Assembly: GCF_028473665.1 (NCBI RefSeq)
Contig: NZ_CP098774.1
Span: forward strand, 3,934,501 to 3,998,500
Direction: 5' to 3'
Origin: Sphingomonas sp. QA11
Lineage (GTDB): Bacteria; Pseudomonadota; Alphaproteobacteria; Sphingomonadales; Sphingomonadaceae
Length of the DNA stretch: 64,000 nucleotides
Shown: one piece after another, positions 25,722 through 33,864 of the stretch
Position numbering within the stretch: position 1 is the first letter of the stretch
Layout of the letters: the number at the start of each line of letters is the position of its first letter
Notes under the pieces: model-generated
Databases searched by the model: none
What the model saw: the letters and a program-made list of their open reading frames with translations, nothing else
Told to the model about the DNA's origin: nothing
Position numbers and translations under genes: made by a program

Positions 25722-26302
25722 TCTTCACGAAGCAAGAAGAGGCCGGGGACGATCTGTAGCACCGCAGCCGCGAGCGCCAGGATGAGTAAAAGAGCGTTTT
25801 CGCTGGCAGCTGAAAACAGGGCGAGAGCAACCATCATCCAGCCAATGCCGATATAGGAAAGCATCCTCCGGTTCGCGAGTTCCCCTGTAGCCATAGCTGC
25901 GACGGCAAGAATTAGCGCAGTCGCTGCTTCGGATTCGGATTGCAGACCTGCTCGATGAAGCTCCTCGCCAATGTTGAAGACGACGATCGCCGCGCCGGCC
26001 GCGACCCAGATGCGATGCAATGCGCGGGACCGCCAGGTAACTGCCCGCCCGTCAGAGCGAGAGAGCTGGATTGCAAACAGGCTGACAAGATAGGCAAGGA
26101 GTACCGGCACAATCCACGCAGCAATGGTATAAGTTGAGTGTTGCGATAAGTGTTCGGACAATGCGGCAACCATGATCGCCACCCCCCAGATGACCATGAT
26201 GGGACCGGTGTTCACGATGCTCGAACGACCGCGATGAGCCATCTCGCTGAGTTCACTCAGTTGTTCGATCACGTCCGTCTTCAATCCGTCCTTATCGGTC
26301 AT
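25709..26302 (-). CDS. multi-spanning membrane protein paired with the winged-helix regulator
   Basis: 197 residues, a cytoplasmic N-terminal helix (DVIEQLSELSEMAHRGRSSI) and about six transmembrane segments from NTGPIMVIWGVAIMVAAL to LLILALAAAVLQIVPGLFLL. No catalytic motif. Overlap with the regulator gene implies co-translation; it might sense membrane state or sequester the regulator. Family resembles conserved membrane proteins adjacent to HTH regulators in proteobacteria. Confidence 0.7.
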   Translation of the reverse strand: MTDKDGLKTDVIEQLSELSEMAHRGRSSIVNTGPIMVIWGVAIMVAALSEHLSQHSTYTIAAWIVPVLLAYLVSLFAIQLSRSDGRAVTWRSRALHRIWVAAGAAIVVFNIGEELHRAGLQSESEAATALILAVAAMATGELANRRMLSYIGIGWMMVALALFSAASENALLLILALAAAVLQIVPGLFLLREEWKA

Positions 26303-26647
26303 GCTTGCCCCGTGACGTTAAAAGATCACGCTTCCTATCATGCCGGATGCCCGCGTGACGATGGAGGTTCGTTCGGCCCGACATCACGGTCTTCCGACCA
26401 TATGCGTTGAGAGCGCGCTCGCGTGTCGCCTGGAACCCATGCTGTCCGCGCTATCCTCCAGACTCAGCAGCATCAATACGCTTGCGGTAGCCGGAATCCG
26501 GCTCACGACGACTTATGGGTAATTGAAAGCTTCAGACCACGCTTACGGTTCAAGGGCCGCTTCTCGCAAACTGATCGAAGCGCCGCAGAGTGCGTTCGTC
26601 ATCAGCGCGCATCACCCGTCCACCCAGATTCGGCACGCCTGCGCGTA
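26303..26647. other. intergenic stretch, no supported gene
   Basis: About 345 bases upstream of the membrane-protein/regulator pair. Open frames on both strands have poor composition. Presumably the promoter region of that operon; no clear operator palindrome was found. Confidence 0.35.
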
Positions 26648-26848
26648 TCAGGAATTGTCGCGCCTGAAGCGGCCGGGCGGTGTGGCCGCGAAGCGTTTGA
26701 AGAAGCGGATCATATGCGCCTGATCGACATAGCCGCTCGCAATGTCGACCTCGACCAGCGACATCTTTGTCGTTTCAAGAAGGTGTTTTGCCCGCTCGTA
26801 TCGCCATCTTGTGCGAGGACGAAGAAGGTGCGCGAGGCGACTGTCCAT
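26648..26848 (-). pseudogene. C-terminal fragment of an AraC-family regulator
   Basis: 66 codons match the second half of the AraC double helix-turn-helix: WRYERAKHLLETTKMSLVEVDIASGYVDQAHMIRFFKRFAATPPGRFRR. The first HTH and the ligand-binding domain are missing upstream in every frame, so the piece is a truncated remnant unless it works as a tiny DNA-binding protein. No ribosome site at 26848. Confidence 0.65.
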
Positions 26849-27203
26849 GTCCAGCGGCTTGCTCCCCGTCGCACCACAGGCTCAATATATTCATCTCGTC
26901 TATGTGCCGACATCCTTCGCCTCCGCTTTCGGCTCCCCTGGTTTGCGCGCGCGGATACCAAGCGCCATCGCATCGAGCGCGGTCGCCTTTGACCACAAGA
27001 AACCAGCCCGCTCGGTGTATTTCTGGGTTATCAGGCAATGCTTCCGCTGCTGGGCAAGCCCTCGCGCCCCGTGTGGTCGCGGGTAAGCCATTGCTATTAT
27101 TTGGTTGCGATTCATGACGGATTGATGACAGTTTCATGTTGTATCGGGGCCGACATCTCGCGCGGCAGGGTCGAGCGAGTTGGCGGTGATTGCGAGCGTC
27201 GAG

Positions 27204-27758
27204 ATGAATGACCGCGCTGGCCCATTGACCGTGGAGCATTGCGACTCCTGCTTCGCCGCCCTCAAGGAGCGTGATCGTGGTTGCCTGCGGCTGGTTGCCC
27301 GCAACTACAAGACCAAGGAAATTGCCCGGCAGCTCGGACTCTCCACGCACACGGTCAACAAGATCATCTTCGATATCCGCAGCAGTCTCGATGGCGAGTA
27401 TCGGGGCTCGGTGGCACGCTTGTTCATTGAATGGGAGGCCCGGCAAGCGGATTTCTCCAAGGACCAACGCCTCCCGCCATCAGCCCCCACGCCGGGGGGC
27501 GTGGTACCGCCGGATCGCAACAGTGAAGACAGATCCGATGAACCACCGCCGGCGGGGCCCAGGCTCACCGAGCCGCAGCGAGCCTATGTCGTGTCGCGCA
27601 TCTCCACACATATCCCGTTGCGCGTTGGCGGAAAGCAGGCGAATCATCTGCCCGCCAGGGAAACGCTCGTCACGATAGCGATCCTGGCCACAGCGGCGCT
27701 TGTGGCGCTGGGATCCGCCGTATCGCTGCTCACCGGTTTGAGCGGTCTGATTCACTGA
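27204..27758 (+). CDS. LuxR-type HTH protein with C-terminal membrane anchor
   Basis: 184 residues. The N-terminal ~65 residues are a LuxR/GerE helix-turn-helix (LKERDRGCLRLVARNYKTKEIARQLGLSTHTVNKIIFDIRSSL), placed first instead of last as in usual LuxR regulators. A Pro-rich linker and a conserved-looking segment (GPRLTEPQRAYVVSRISTHIPLRVGG) lead to a single C-terminal transmembrane helix (LVTIAILATAALVALGSAVSLL). So it is a membrane-tethered DNA-binding protein. ATG at 27204 chosen; a TTG 24 bases earlier is also open. Stands alone. Confidence 0.75.
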   Translation: MNDRAGPLTVEHCDSCFAALKERDRGCLRLVARNYKTKEIARQLGLSTHTVNKIIFDIRSSLDGEYRGSVARLFIEWEARQADFSKDQRLPPSAPTPGGVVPPDRNSEDRSDEPPPAGPRLTEPQRAYVVSRISTHIPLRVGGKQANHLPARETLVTIAILATAALVALGSAVSLLTGLSGLIH

Positions 27759-28222
27759 TCAGCCCGAGGATTCCCGGATGAGTCGACACACACCCGGGGG
27801 AGTATAACCAGTGCGCGATTACGCTGGCGGTACGCTCATCTCATGACAATGCATTGGATTTGTGGGTATATTTATAGACCCATTTGTTAGGCCTTCCCCA
27901 GTCCAACAATTGCGCCTCTGCTCTCCCCATCGATAACCACGCAGACGCACCGGGCATGCACAGGAGCGAATACACGGCAATAGGCCGGTCAAACGCCTCC
28001 CCTGTCCGCGCCCGGTTCGTCCCAGACGGGTGGGAGAGACTCCAATGACCTGAGTTCCGGGAAAGCCTTGATCGCCGCTGCGATCGCGACCGGCGCGGTT
28101 TTACCGATGTCGGGTCCATCATGCTGCTGCTCCGGGCCGGACGTGCCATTTGATCAGAGCAGCATCCTGTCATTGTCCAGCAAAAGGCCCGCTTTCTCAT
28201 GAAAGTGGGAATGGGAAAAACT
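27759..28222. other. intergenic stretch with a possible gene remnant
   Basis: No intact gene. On the minus strand, roughly 28165 to 28005, a frame reads coding-like sequence including DIGKTAPVAIAAAIKAFPEL and SLPPVWDEPGADRGG, but it begins just after a TGA and has no start codon, so it may be a decayed gene fragment. The rest shows no motif. Confidence 0.3.
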
Positions 28223-28567
28223 ATGCGTGCTCAACGCCAAGCCATTGCCCGCACCGTTGCCGAGCGCCTCTTCGCAGCCGAGGAGGCCCTCGACGTGGCG
28301 GCAACTCGGATCGCCGAACTCAATGCCGCCCTGCCCCTCGCGCGATTGAACGTCGGCCTCTCGGCCGTCATCGGGCAGAACGCGCTCAACACTTCGGCTT
28401 CCGCCGTAAAGCTCATCGCCAAGACGCGCGAGAAAATCGTGGCGACGCATGCCAACCTCAAGCAAGCCAGTGACGATATCGGCCTCGCCGAGATCAGCTA
28501 TGGCGACCTGATCAAGCCCAATAAAGGCGCGCTGGCACCGCATGCGCCGCACCTGCGCGCTGCTTGA
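28223..28567 (+). CDS. small helical hypothetical protein
   Basis: 114 residues, mostly alpha-helical: RTVAERLFAAEEALDVAATRIAELNAALPLARLNVGLSAVIGQNAL then ASAVKLIAKTREKIVATHANLKQASDDIGL and a conserved-looking AEISYGDLIKPNKG near the end. No signal peptide or membrane segment. Family not recognised; it resembles small proteins located next to other short genes on sphingomonad accessory DNA. GGGA lies upstream of the ATG at 28223; an earlier in-frame ATG at 28199 is possible. Confidence 0.55.
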   Translation: MRAQRQAIARTVAERLFAAEEALDVAATRIAELNAALPLARLNVGLSAVIGQNALNTSASAVKLIAKTREKIVATHANLKQASDDIGLAEISYGDLIKPNKGALAPHAPHLRAA

Positions 28568-28619
28568 AGCTTCCTCCGGAGCAGTTGACTAGCTCGACGG
28601 TTCTTGTTCCGGTAGCGTC

Positions 28620-29060
28620 ATGACGAGACAGGTCGCGTTCCTGGTGCTGTTGGTTGCCAGCACCCTTTATGCGGAGTTGCGCGGCGGTCGCCCCGAGCAG
28701 ATCGGGGCGGCCACCCTGTTCGCAGGCGCTTGGATCAGCACCCTCGTCGTGCACCCGCTTGGTCTGCGCTTCTTTCATGTCGAGACCGGCGTGCTTGTGA
28801 CCGACGTGATGATACTGGGTGTTTTCCTATGGCTTTCCGTTCGAAGTACACGTTTCTGGCCACTCTGGATCGCCGCAATGCTGACCGCGGAAGTAGTCGT
28901 CCATATCGGCCTGATCATGGCACCGACGGTCCATTGGTGGGCCTATATGGATGCGACGGCCCTATGGGGCTGGTTGGCGCAACTGATGTTGATCGTCGCG
29001 ACATGGCGAGCGAGCGCCCGGCGGACACAGCTGGGTGCCGACGCGCCCTGGAAGCCCTGA
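28620..29060 (+). CDS. four-helix membrane protein, unknown
   Basis: 146 residues with four transmembrane segments (VAFLVLLVASTLYAEL, AATLFAGAWISTLVVHPL, VLVTDVMILGVFLWLSV, WIAAMLTAEVVVHIGLIM plus WGWLAQLMLIVATW). His, Trp and Asp in the last loops may be functional. No family recognised. Its 3' end overlaps the RadC gene start by 58 bases. Confidence 0.6.
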   Translation: MTRQVAFLVLLVASTLYAELRGGRPEQIGAATLFAGAWISTLVVHPLGLRFFHVETGVLVTDVMILGVFLWLSVRSTRFWPLWIAAMLTAEVVVHIGLIMAPTVHWWAYMDATALWGWLAQLMLIVATWRASARRTQLGADAPWKP

Positions 29061-29632
29061 TCGGGCTGACCCGCCCGGATCTGGCGCAGGATTTATCGGA
29101 TCGATTGATCGCCCGCTTCGGGTCGTTCGGCGAAGTGATCTCCGCGCGTATCGAGGATCGGGCGCCGGTCTTCGATCGCCTGCCGGAGATCGAGCAGACG
29201 CTGCAATCCGTCCAGTTGGCGCTCAATCACATTTTGAGCGATCAGTTCGCGCGCCGCCCTGTGCTGTCCAGTGACCAGGCGGTTCTCGATTATCTTCGCT
29301 GCCACATGGCCTATGAACCGGTCGAGCGGTTTCGCGAGCTGTTTCTCAACGCGGCAAACGAGTTGCTGGCAGACGAGGTCATGGGTGTCGGCACCGTATC
29401 GGCTGTCCAGACCTATCCGCGCGAGATCCTGAAACGTTGTCTTGAGCTTGGCGCCACCGCGCTGCTGCTCGCGCACAACCACCCCTCCGGCAACCCCGCT
29501 CCCTCGAAGGCGGATCTCGATCTGACCCATCGCATCGCAAACGCGGCCCGCTGGTTCGACGTGGTCGTCCATGATCACCTCATCGTGGCAAGACATGGTT
29601 GGACCAGCTTCCGCAAGGCCGGGTATCTATGA
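29003..29632 (+). CDS. radC: RadC-like JAB (JAMM) domain protein
   Basis: 209 residues, slightly short for RadC. The C-terminal half is the JAMM metalloprotease-like domain: Glu109 in ERFRELFLN, LLLAHNHPSGNPAPSKADLDLT with His158, His160, Ser162 and Asp171 as zinc ligands/active site, then VVVHDHLIVA. The N-terminal half (RRALEALIGLTRPDLAQDLSDRLIARFGSFGEV) resembles the helix-hairpin-helix lead. RadC-like proteins are frequent on mobile elements; a role in DNA repair is doubtful. ATG at 29003 lies inside the upstream membrane gene. Confidence 0.85.
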   Translation: MASERPADTAGCRRALEALIGLTRPDLAQDLSDRLIARFGSFGEVISARIEDRAPVFDRLPEIEQTLQSVQLALNHILSDQFARRPVLSSDQAVLDYLRCHMAYEPVERFRELFLNAANELLADEVMGVGTVSAVQTYPREILKRCLELGATALLLAHNHPSGNPAPSKADLDLTHRIANAARWFDVVVHDHLIVARHGWTSFRKAGYL

Positions 29633-29687
29633 GGTGGCCTTTAGATCGTGGTGCGCACAGGGCGCTCGCGGGCGGGGCTTCGTCGCC

Positions 29688-30410
29688 ATGAACGCGTCTG
29701 GTGCCACGGAAGATTTCCCCACCTCGCTTCGCGCTGCCGCATGCCGGGGACTGATGCGTCTTGATGCCATGATGGAACGAGCCGTCGGCAAGGCGCTTTC
29801 GACGCGCCCCTATTGGGTCTTCCTGTTGGAGCTATATCTCGCGGACATCGAAGGCAGGACCATGTTTCAATCGTGCCTGGCGACCGAGGGAGCACCCGCG
29901 AACACGCATCGCCGCGCGGCAAAGCTCGCCGATATGGGCATATTGATCCGCGAACCCGATCCGGATGACCATCGCAGGGTGGATCTCAGATTGACGGCAG
30001 CGAGCAGGGCCATGCTTGAGCACGCGCTCAATGCGGCGGTCACGCTCTATCGCGCGATGGCGCATGAGATGCTCCCCGATTCTGACATCAACCAGAAGTT
30101 GATGGATCGCCCAAAGATATGGTACGAAAGCGTATTCGGTACCAAATACGAGGATCGTGCCATGGGCATCCTTCGCGGCAAAGTCATCGCTGGTGGGCGT
30201 ATCGCCCTGCCCGCCGACGTACGCCGTTCGCTGGGGCTGCAGAATGGCGACACGGTGCTGTTCGAGATCGAGGGCGACGAGGTGCGTATTCGTCCCGCCC
30301 GTTCGGCGCTGAGGCGCGTGCAGGAACGACTGCGCGCCTTTGCGCCAGATGAGGGGCTGGTATCGGACGAACTGATCGCCGAGCGCCGGACGGAGGCCTC
30401 GCGTGACTGA
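29688..30410 (+). CDS. MarR-like winged helix fused to AbrB/VapB antitoxin domain
   Basis: 240 residues. Residues ~10-150 are MarR-like: helical lead, WVFLLELYLADIEGRTMFQSCLATEGAPANTHRRAAKLADMGILIREPDPDDHRRVDLRLTAASRAMLE (recognition helix and wing). Residues 159-240 are a SpoVT/AbrB-type swapped-hairpin domain, MGILRGKVIAGGRIALPADVRRSLGLQNGDTVLFEIEGDEVRI, plus a toxin-binding tail. The stop overlaps the vapC start by 8 bases, the normal antitoxin-toxin arrangement. AbrB antitoxins are usually about 80 residues without an extra DNA-binding domain; the fusion is unusual. A Met at the domain junction has its own ribosome site. Confidence 0.85.
   Translation: MNASGATEDFPTSLRAAACRGLMRLDAMMERAVGKALSTRPYWVFLLELYLADIEGRTMFQSCLATEGAPANTHRRAAKLADMGILIREPDPDDHRRVDLRLTAASRAMLEHALNAAVTLYRAMAHEMLPDSDINQKLMDRPKIWYESVFGTKYEDRAMGILRGKVIAGGRIALPADVRRSLGLQNGDTVLFEIEGDEVRIRPARSALRRVQERLRAFAPDEGLVSDELIAERRTEASRD
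30151..30164 (+). promoter_or_regulatory. internal ribosome site and ATG for a free VapB-like antitoxin
   Basis: AGGA at 30151-30154, seven bases, then in-frame ATG at 30162 inside the fused antitoxin gene, exactly where the AbrB domain begins. Initiation here would give an 82-residue antitoxin of normal size. Whether it is used is not known. Confidence 0.5.
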
Positions 30411-30804
30411 GACATCGGCCGATCAGCCCTATGTTCTCGACGCGTCGGCTTTGCTCTGCCTGCTGTTCGGTGAACCGGGCGCCGACCGGGTCGAAGCACG
30501 TCTCACCCGGGCGTTGGTCTCAGCGGTGAACTACCACGAGGTGTTCGCCAAGCTCACCGATCGCGGGGTCGAACCCGGCGAAGCGAAGGCGATGCTGGCG
30601 GAACTCGATATCGACATCATTCCCGTCGACCACGATCAGGCCGATGCTGGAGGGGCGCTGCGCCCAACCACCCGTGCAGTGGGTCTGTCGCTTGGGGATC
30701 GCACCTGCCTGGCGCTGGCACAAACACGCAACGCCGTGGCCGTGACCGCCGATCAGGCGTGGAAAACGCTCGATATCGGCGTTGAAGTCGAGGTGGTTCG
30801 GTGA
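30403..30804 (+). CDS. vapC: PIN-domain ribonuclease toxin, VapC type
   Basis: 133 residues with the PIN acidic set: Asp13 in VLDASALLCLL, Glu46 in NYHEVFAKL, Asp99 in LSLGDRTCLAL and Asp117 in VTADQAWKTL. VapC toxins are Mg-dependent RNases that cut tRNA or rRNA and are held inactive by their cognate antitoxin. The GTG start at 30403 overlaps the antitoxin stop by 8 bases. All catalytic positions look intact, so the toxin should be active. GTG initiation would lower its level relative to the antitoxin. Confidence 0.92.
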   Translation: MTETSADQPYVLDASALLCLLFGEPGADRVEARLTRALVSAVNYHEVFAKLTDRGVEPGEAKAMLAELDIDIIPVDHDQADAGGALRPTTRAVGLSLGDRTCLALAQTRNAVAVTADQAWKTLDIGVEVEVVR

Positions 30805-31016
30805 TCGCTCAGTAATATCGACCGACGACGAACTGTACGCGGCAGCCGGTAATTACTCCGAACATAAGATCGCTTTTTCCAAATTTATCCTGTCCTAGTG
30901 GTCAAAATCTGACGCTTGATACCCATCGCGACGGAGGATCTAATGACCGGACTTGGGTGGTCAGGCAACCGTCGGTTTTGCGCGAGGACGACGCAAAAGC
31001 TGTCGTTTGTGCATAG

Positions 31017-31556
31017 CTATGCGCCGACGTCCATTTCATCCCGTTTGGCCCGAAAGGCGGCCTGCACCGCCGGCATAACTAGCCAACTGATATCTTCATC
31101 AATAGCCTCAAGCTCCTTGGCGGTGCTGGAGGATATATGCAGGAACTGTGCGTCGCAAATGAAGTGCACCATCGGTATCGACGAATCGAGCCGTTCGGCT
31201 AATCCGTGAAGATTGAATTCTTCGTTGAAGTTGGTTGCCTCACGAAGGCCTCTGACGAGGTGAGTGGCGCCAATTGTCCGCGCATATCTTATTAGACTTA
31301 GATTTGTGTATTCGCCGATCTCAAGAGTGTCATGGAACAGAGAATCAGCTTCTGGCCAAAGTTCAGCGACAGATTGCCTGATTAGGTTCAAGCTCTGATT
31401 GACGCTAAATTCTCTCTGCTTTTTGACGTTTGTGCCGATGGCGACATGAACGCTATCGAAGGTCACTAGGGCTTTCCGGATTATGTCCAAATGGCCCCGC
31501 GTGATCGGATCAAACGATCCCGCGTAGAGAGCCTTCGTTTGTTGCGCCTTCCGCAT
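31017..31556 (-). CDS. coaD: phosphopantetheine adenylyltransferase-like protein (CoaD family)
   Basis: 179 residues, a full-length nucleotidyltransferase of the CoaD family. LYAGSFDPITRGHLDIIRKAL carries the (T/H)xGH ATP motif (TRGH), then VHVAIGTNVKKQREF, HLVRGLREATNFNEE and ISSSTAKELEAI, the late ISSSxxxE motif. CoaD makes dephospho-CoA from 4'-phosphopantetheine. The sequence is more AT-rich and divergent than its neighbours, and sits between a toxin gene and small regulators, so it is probably a horizontally gained second copy or a relative with another nucleotidyl acceptor. Confidence 0.85.
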   Translation of the reverse strand: MRKAQQTKALYAGSFDPITRGHLDIIRKALVTFDSVHVAIGTNVKKQREFSVNQSLNLIRQSVAELWPEADSLFHDTLEIGEYTNLSLIRYARTIGATHLVRGLREATNFNEEFNLHGLAERLDSSIPMVHFICDAQFLHISSSTAKELEAIDEDISWLVMPAVQAAFRAKRDEMDVGA

Positions 31557-31743
31557 TCATGCTCCGCCCCATTGCTGCAAACTCATCCATATATGACTGC
31601 TTTTGGAGACCCAGCATAGGCAGCGGAATGACTGAGGATGGGGCGGCAAGCCGACGCCCCGCCAACGGGCACCAATTGTCAGATTTCGACCGCTAGGCGC
31701 GTTGCCATTTCGGCTTACGCTGGACACTCATCTATAACGAAGA

Positions 31744-31989
31744 TCATCGGTTCTCGGCGCGATGGGATGTCTCGAGCAAAACTGCCGGCTCGACCTCCAA
31801 CGCCTCCGCCAATCTTCCAAGAATTCGAACGGTCGGGTTTCTCGTCCCACGCTCGATGTCGCTTATGTAGCTGCGCTCGACACCCGCGGACAGAGCGAGC
31901 TCTTCCTGGGACAGGTCGCGTATCTCCCTATAATATCGTACATTTTTACCAAAGAGACGGACCACATCCATCTTCGAACATGGCAACAA
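31744..31989 (-). CDS. XRE-family HTH regulator
   Basis: 81 residues forming one Cro/CI-type helix-turn-helix: FGKNVRYYREIRDLSQEELALSAGVERSYISDIERGTRNPTVRILGRLAEALEVEPAVLL. Nearly the whole protein is the DNA-binding domain. A second ATG at codon 7 is an alternative start. It is divergent from the ECF sigma gene of the lasso locus, starting 70 bases away, so it could repress that promoter region; this is inference. Confidence 0.85.
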   Translation of the reverse strand: MLPCSKMDVVRLFGKNVRYYREIRDLSQEELALSAGVERSYISDIERGTRNPTVRILGRLAEALEVEPAVLLETSHRAENR

Positions 31990-32058
31990 GATCTCGGCAT
32001 TGTCTGTATACCAAACGTGTCATTTTACATTGCCTTTAGTGCGGAGATCCGCGATTGA

Positions 32059-32709
32059 ATGTCACGATTAGAACACAGTCGCGATATGCCGGGACTGTCT
32101 GCGGGAGATCATGCTCCGATGCCTCCATCGAACCATCCGCGTGACTACAATTTCGCGCATCCCCAAATTGACGACGCCAACCCCGATGGCCTTGAAACTT
32201 CGGACGATCGCGGCCGCTCCGCGCTGGAGAAAATGTATCGGAGTGAGGCAAGCGGCCTGTCGGCCTATTTCGGCCGTCGCCTCCGCGGCGACGACGAAGC
32301 CTCCGACTATGTCCAGGAGGTATTTGCGCGCCTCGCCCGTCATATGTCCCGGCATTCGATTCTCGATCCCCGGCACTATCTCCGGAGGATCGCCCGCAAC
32401 CTGCTCTTCGAGCGGACGCGGCGCCTTCGGACACGCGCGTCGTGGCAGGCGCTGCCCATGGCTCCCGAGCATGAGCCCTGGGCCCAGCCCGATCAGTCTT
32501 TCCACATCGAGCTGGATGATGCGCTGAAAACCTATCGCAGGCTGCTGGACGAACTCCCCGCCACGACGCGACAAGTGTTTCTGCTTCATCGCGTCGATGA
32601 ACTCACCTACAAGCAAATCGGGGAACGGCTGGGCATCAGCATCCCGACGGTGCAATATCATGTGGCGCGGGCACTCGCGCATCTCGACGCCGCGCTGGGG
32701 CAGGAATGA
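32059..32709 (+). CDS. FecI-like ECF sigma factor of the lasso locus
   Basis: 216 residues with sigma region 2 (LEKMYRSEASGLSAYFGRRLRGDDEASDYVQEVFARLARH) and region 4 (DELPATTRQVFLLHRVDELTYKQIGERLGISIPTVQYHVARALAHLDAAL). Together with the overlapping FecR gene and TonB receptor it forms a cell-surface signalling set: ligand binding to the receptor would relay through FecR to free this sigma. About 55 N-terminal residues before region 2 are not conserved and a later start is possible. The ATGA overlap with fecR is at 32706-32709. Confidence 0.9.
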   Translation: MSRLEHSRDMPGLSAGDHAPMPPSNHPRDYNFAHPQIDDANPDGLETSDDRGRSALEKMYRSEASGLSAYFGRRLRGDDEASDYVQEVFARLARHMSRHSILDPRHYLRRIARNLLFERTRRLRTRASWQALPMAPEHEPWAQPDQSFHIELDDALKTYRRLLDELPATTRQVFLLHRVDELTYKQIGERLGISIPTVQYHVARALAHLDAALGQE

Positions 32710-33800
32710 AGGAAGAGGGCGAACCAGAACCATCGCAGGGCCAGCTTCGCGATGAAGCGGCTGAGTGGTTCGCGATCATGCGCGGCCCGGAAGCCGAAGC
32801 GCGCTGCGATGAATTCAACCAGTGGCTCGCGCGGGGCGCGCTGCACAGGCGGGCGTACAATAGCGTCGCTGAGATCTTCAATTTCGGCAAGTTGCTCAAG
32901 GGCGCCCCCTCGACGTCGGCTGAGCAGACCAATCCCCGGGGTGGCCCTGCGTCTGATCGAAAGCCCTCCCGAGGCAAGCTCTTCCTCGGCCTGCTCGCGG
33001 CGAGCGGCGTCGGGCTTTCGTTGGTCGCCCTGACCACGCATCTGGGAGGCCGGGCGGGATCGCGCGTACCGGACGCCGTCGCCAGCGGCGGAACCGAGAT
33101 ACAATATGGTACCGGTGTCGGCGAAATCCGCGATTTCGCGCTGTCGGATGGGTCGCGACTTTCGCTGGATACGAACAGTCTGGTGCTCGCATCCTACACT
33201 GCGCGCGAGCGCGGGCTTCGCTTGATGAATGGACGCGCCCGTTTCTATGTCGCGCACGAGCGCCGCCCGTTTCTGGTGCGCGCCGACACGGCCGTCGTGA
33301 CGGCCCATGGCACGATCTTCGACGTCGCCCTGCTGCCGGCGCGCCGGGTCGCGATTCATCTGGTCCAGGGCGCGGTCGATGTGCGGAGCCAGCCCGATTC
33401 CAGCCTCCGTCCGGCGGGCACCGCGCGCGTCCTGCCCGCGATATTCACCCGCATGGTCGCTGGCGAGCGACTGCTCGTCGATTCCGATGGCGCCACGCCG
33501 CGGCCCGGCGTTCCCATCGGTGACGAGAATTGGCCACAGGGTGTGGAGGCCTTCAACGACGTCCCGCTATCCCAATTGCTGGACGCCGCGAATCGCTACA
33601 CCAGCAAGCCCATTTCGGTCGCGACGGCGGAAATTGGCGCGCTGCGCGTATCGGGAACCTTCCATCTGCGGGAGACCCAGCGGATCGCCGAGAATATTGC
33701 CGATCTTCTGGCGCTCGCCGTGACGTACGAGGATAGCGGTTATACGCTCAGCCGGCGCTGCGTGCCGAAAATCGGCATCCGCTGTCGACCGCCCTCATAA
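32706..33800 (+). CDS. FecR-type anti-sigma factor
   Basis: 364 residues: an N-terminal cytoplasmic DUF4880-like segment (LRDEAAEWFAIMRGPEAEARCDEFNQWLARGALHRRAYNSV) that contacts sigma, a transmembrane helix (LFLGLLAASGVGLSLVAL), and the periplasmic FecR domain (RDFALSDGSRLSLDTNSLVLA, FLVRADTAVVTAHGTIFDVALL) with an STN-like C-terminus (SKPISVATAEIGALRVSGTFHL). It would receive the signal from the TonB receptor's N-terminal domain. Coupled to the sigma gene by ATGA. Confidence 0.9.
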   Translation: MKEEGEPEPSQGQLRDEAAEWFAIMRGPEAEARCDEFNQWLARGALHRRAYNSVAEIFNFGKLLKGAPSTSAEQTNPRGGPASDRKPSRGKLFLGLLAASGVGLSLVALTTHLGGRAGSRVPDAVASGGTEIQYGTGVGEIRDFALSDGSRLSLDTNSLVLASYTARERGLRLMNGRARFYVAHERRPFLVRADTAVVTAHGTIFDVALLPARRVAIHLVQGAVDVRSQPDSSLRPAGTARVLPAIFTRMVAGERLLVDSDGATPRPGVPIGDENWPQGVEAFNDVPLSQLLDAANRYTSKPISVATAEIGALRVSGTFHLRETQRIAENIADLLALAVTYEDSGYTLSRRCVPKIGIRCRPPS

Positions 33801-33864
33801 TTCTTCCCGGCCCGGCATCCATCCTTCTGAAACCGCGCAGCGATGGCGCGGACCAGGAAGGGGA

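Noticed and set aside
28005-28165. Coding-like stretch on the minus strand (DIGKTAPVAIAAAIKAFPEL)
   Set aside because: Begins directly after a stop with no start codon and is too short to name. Kept only as a possible remnant.
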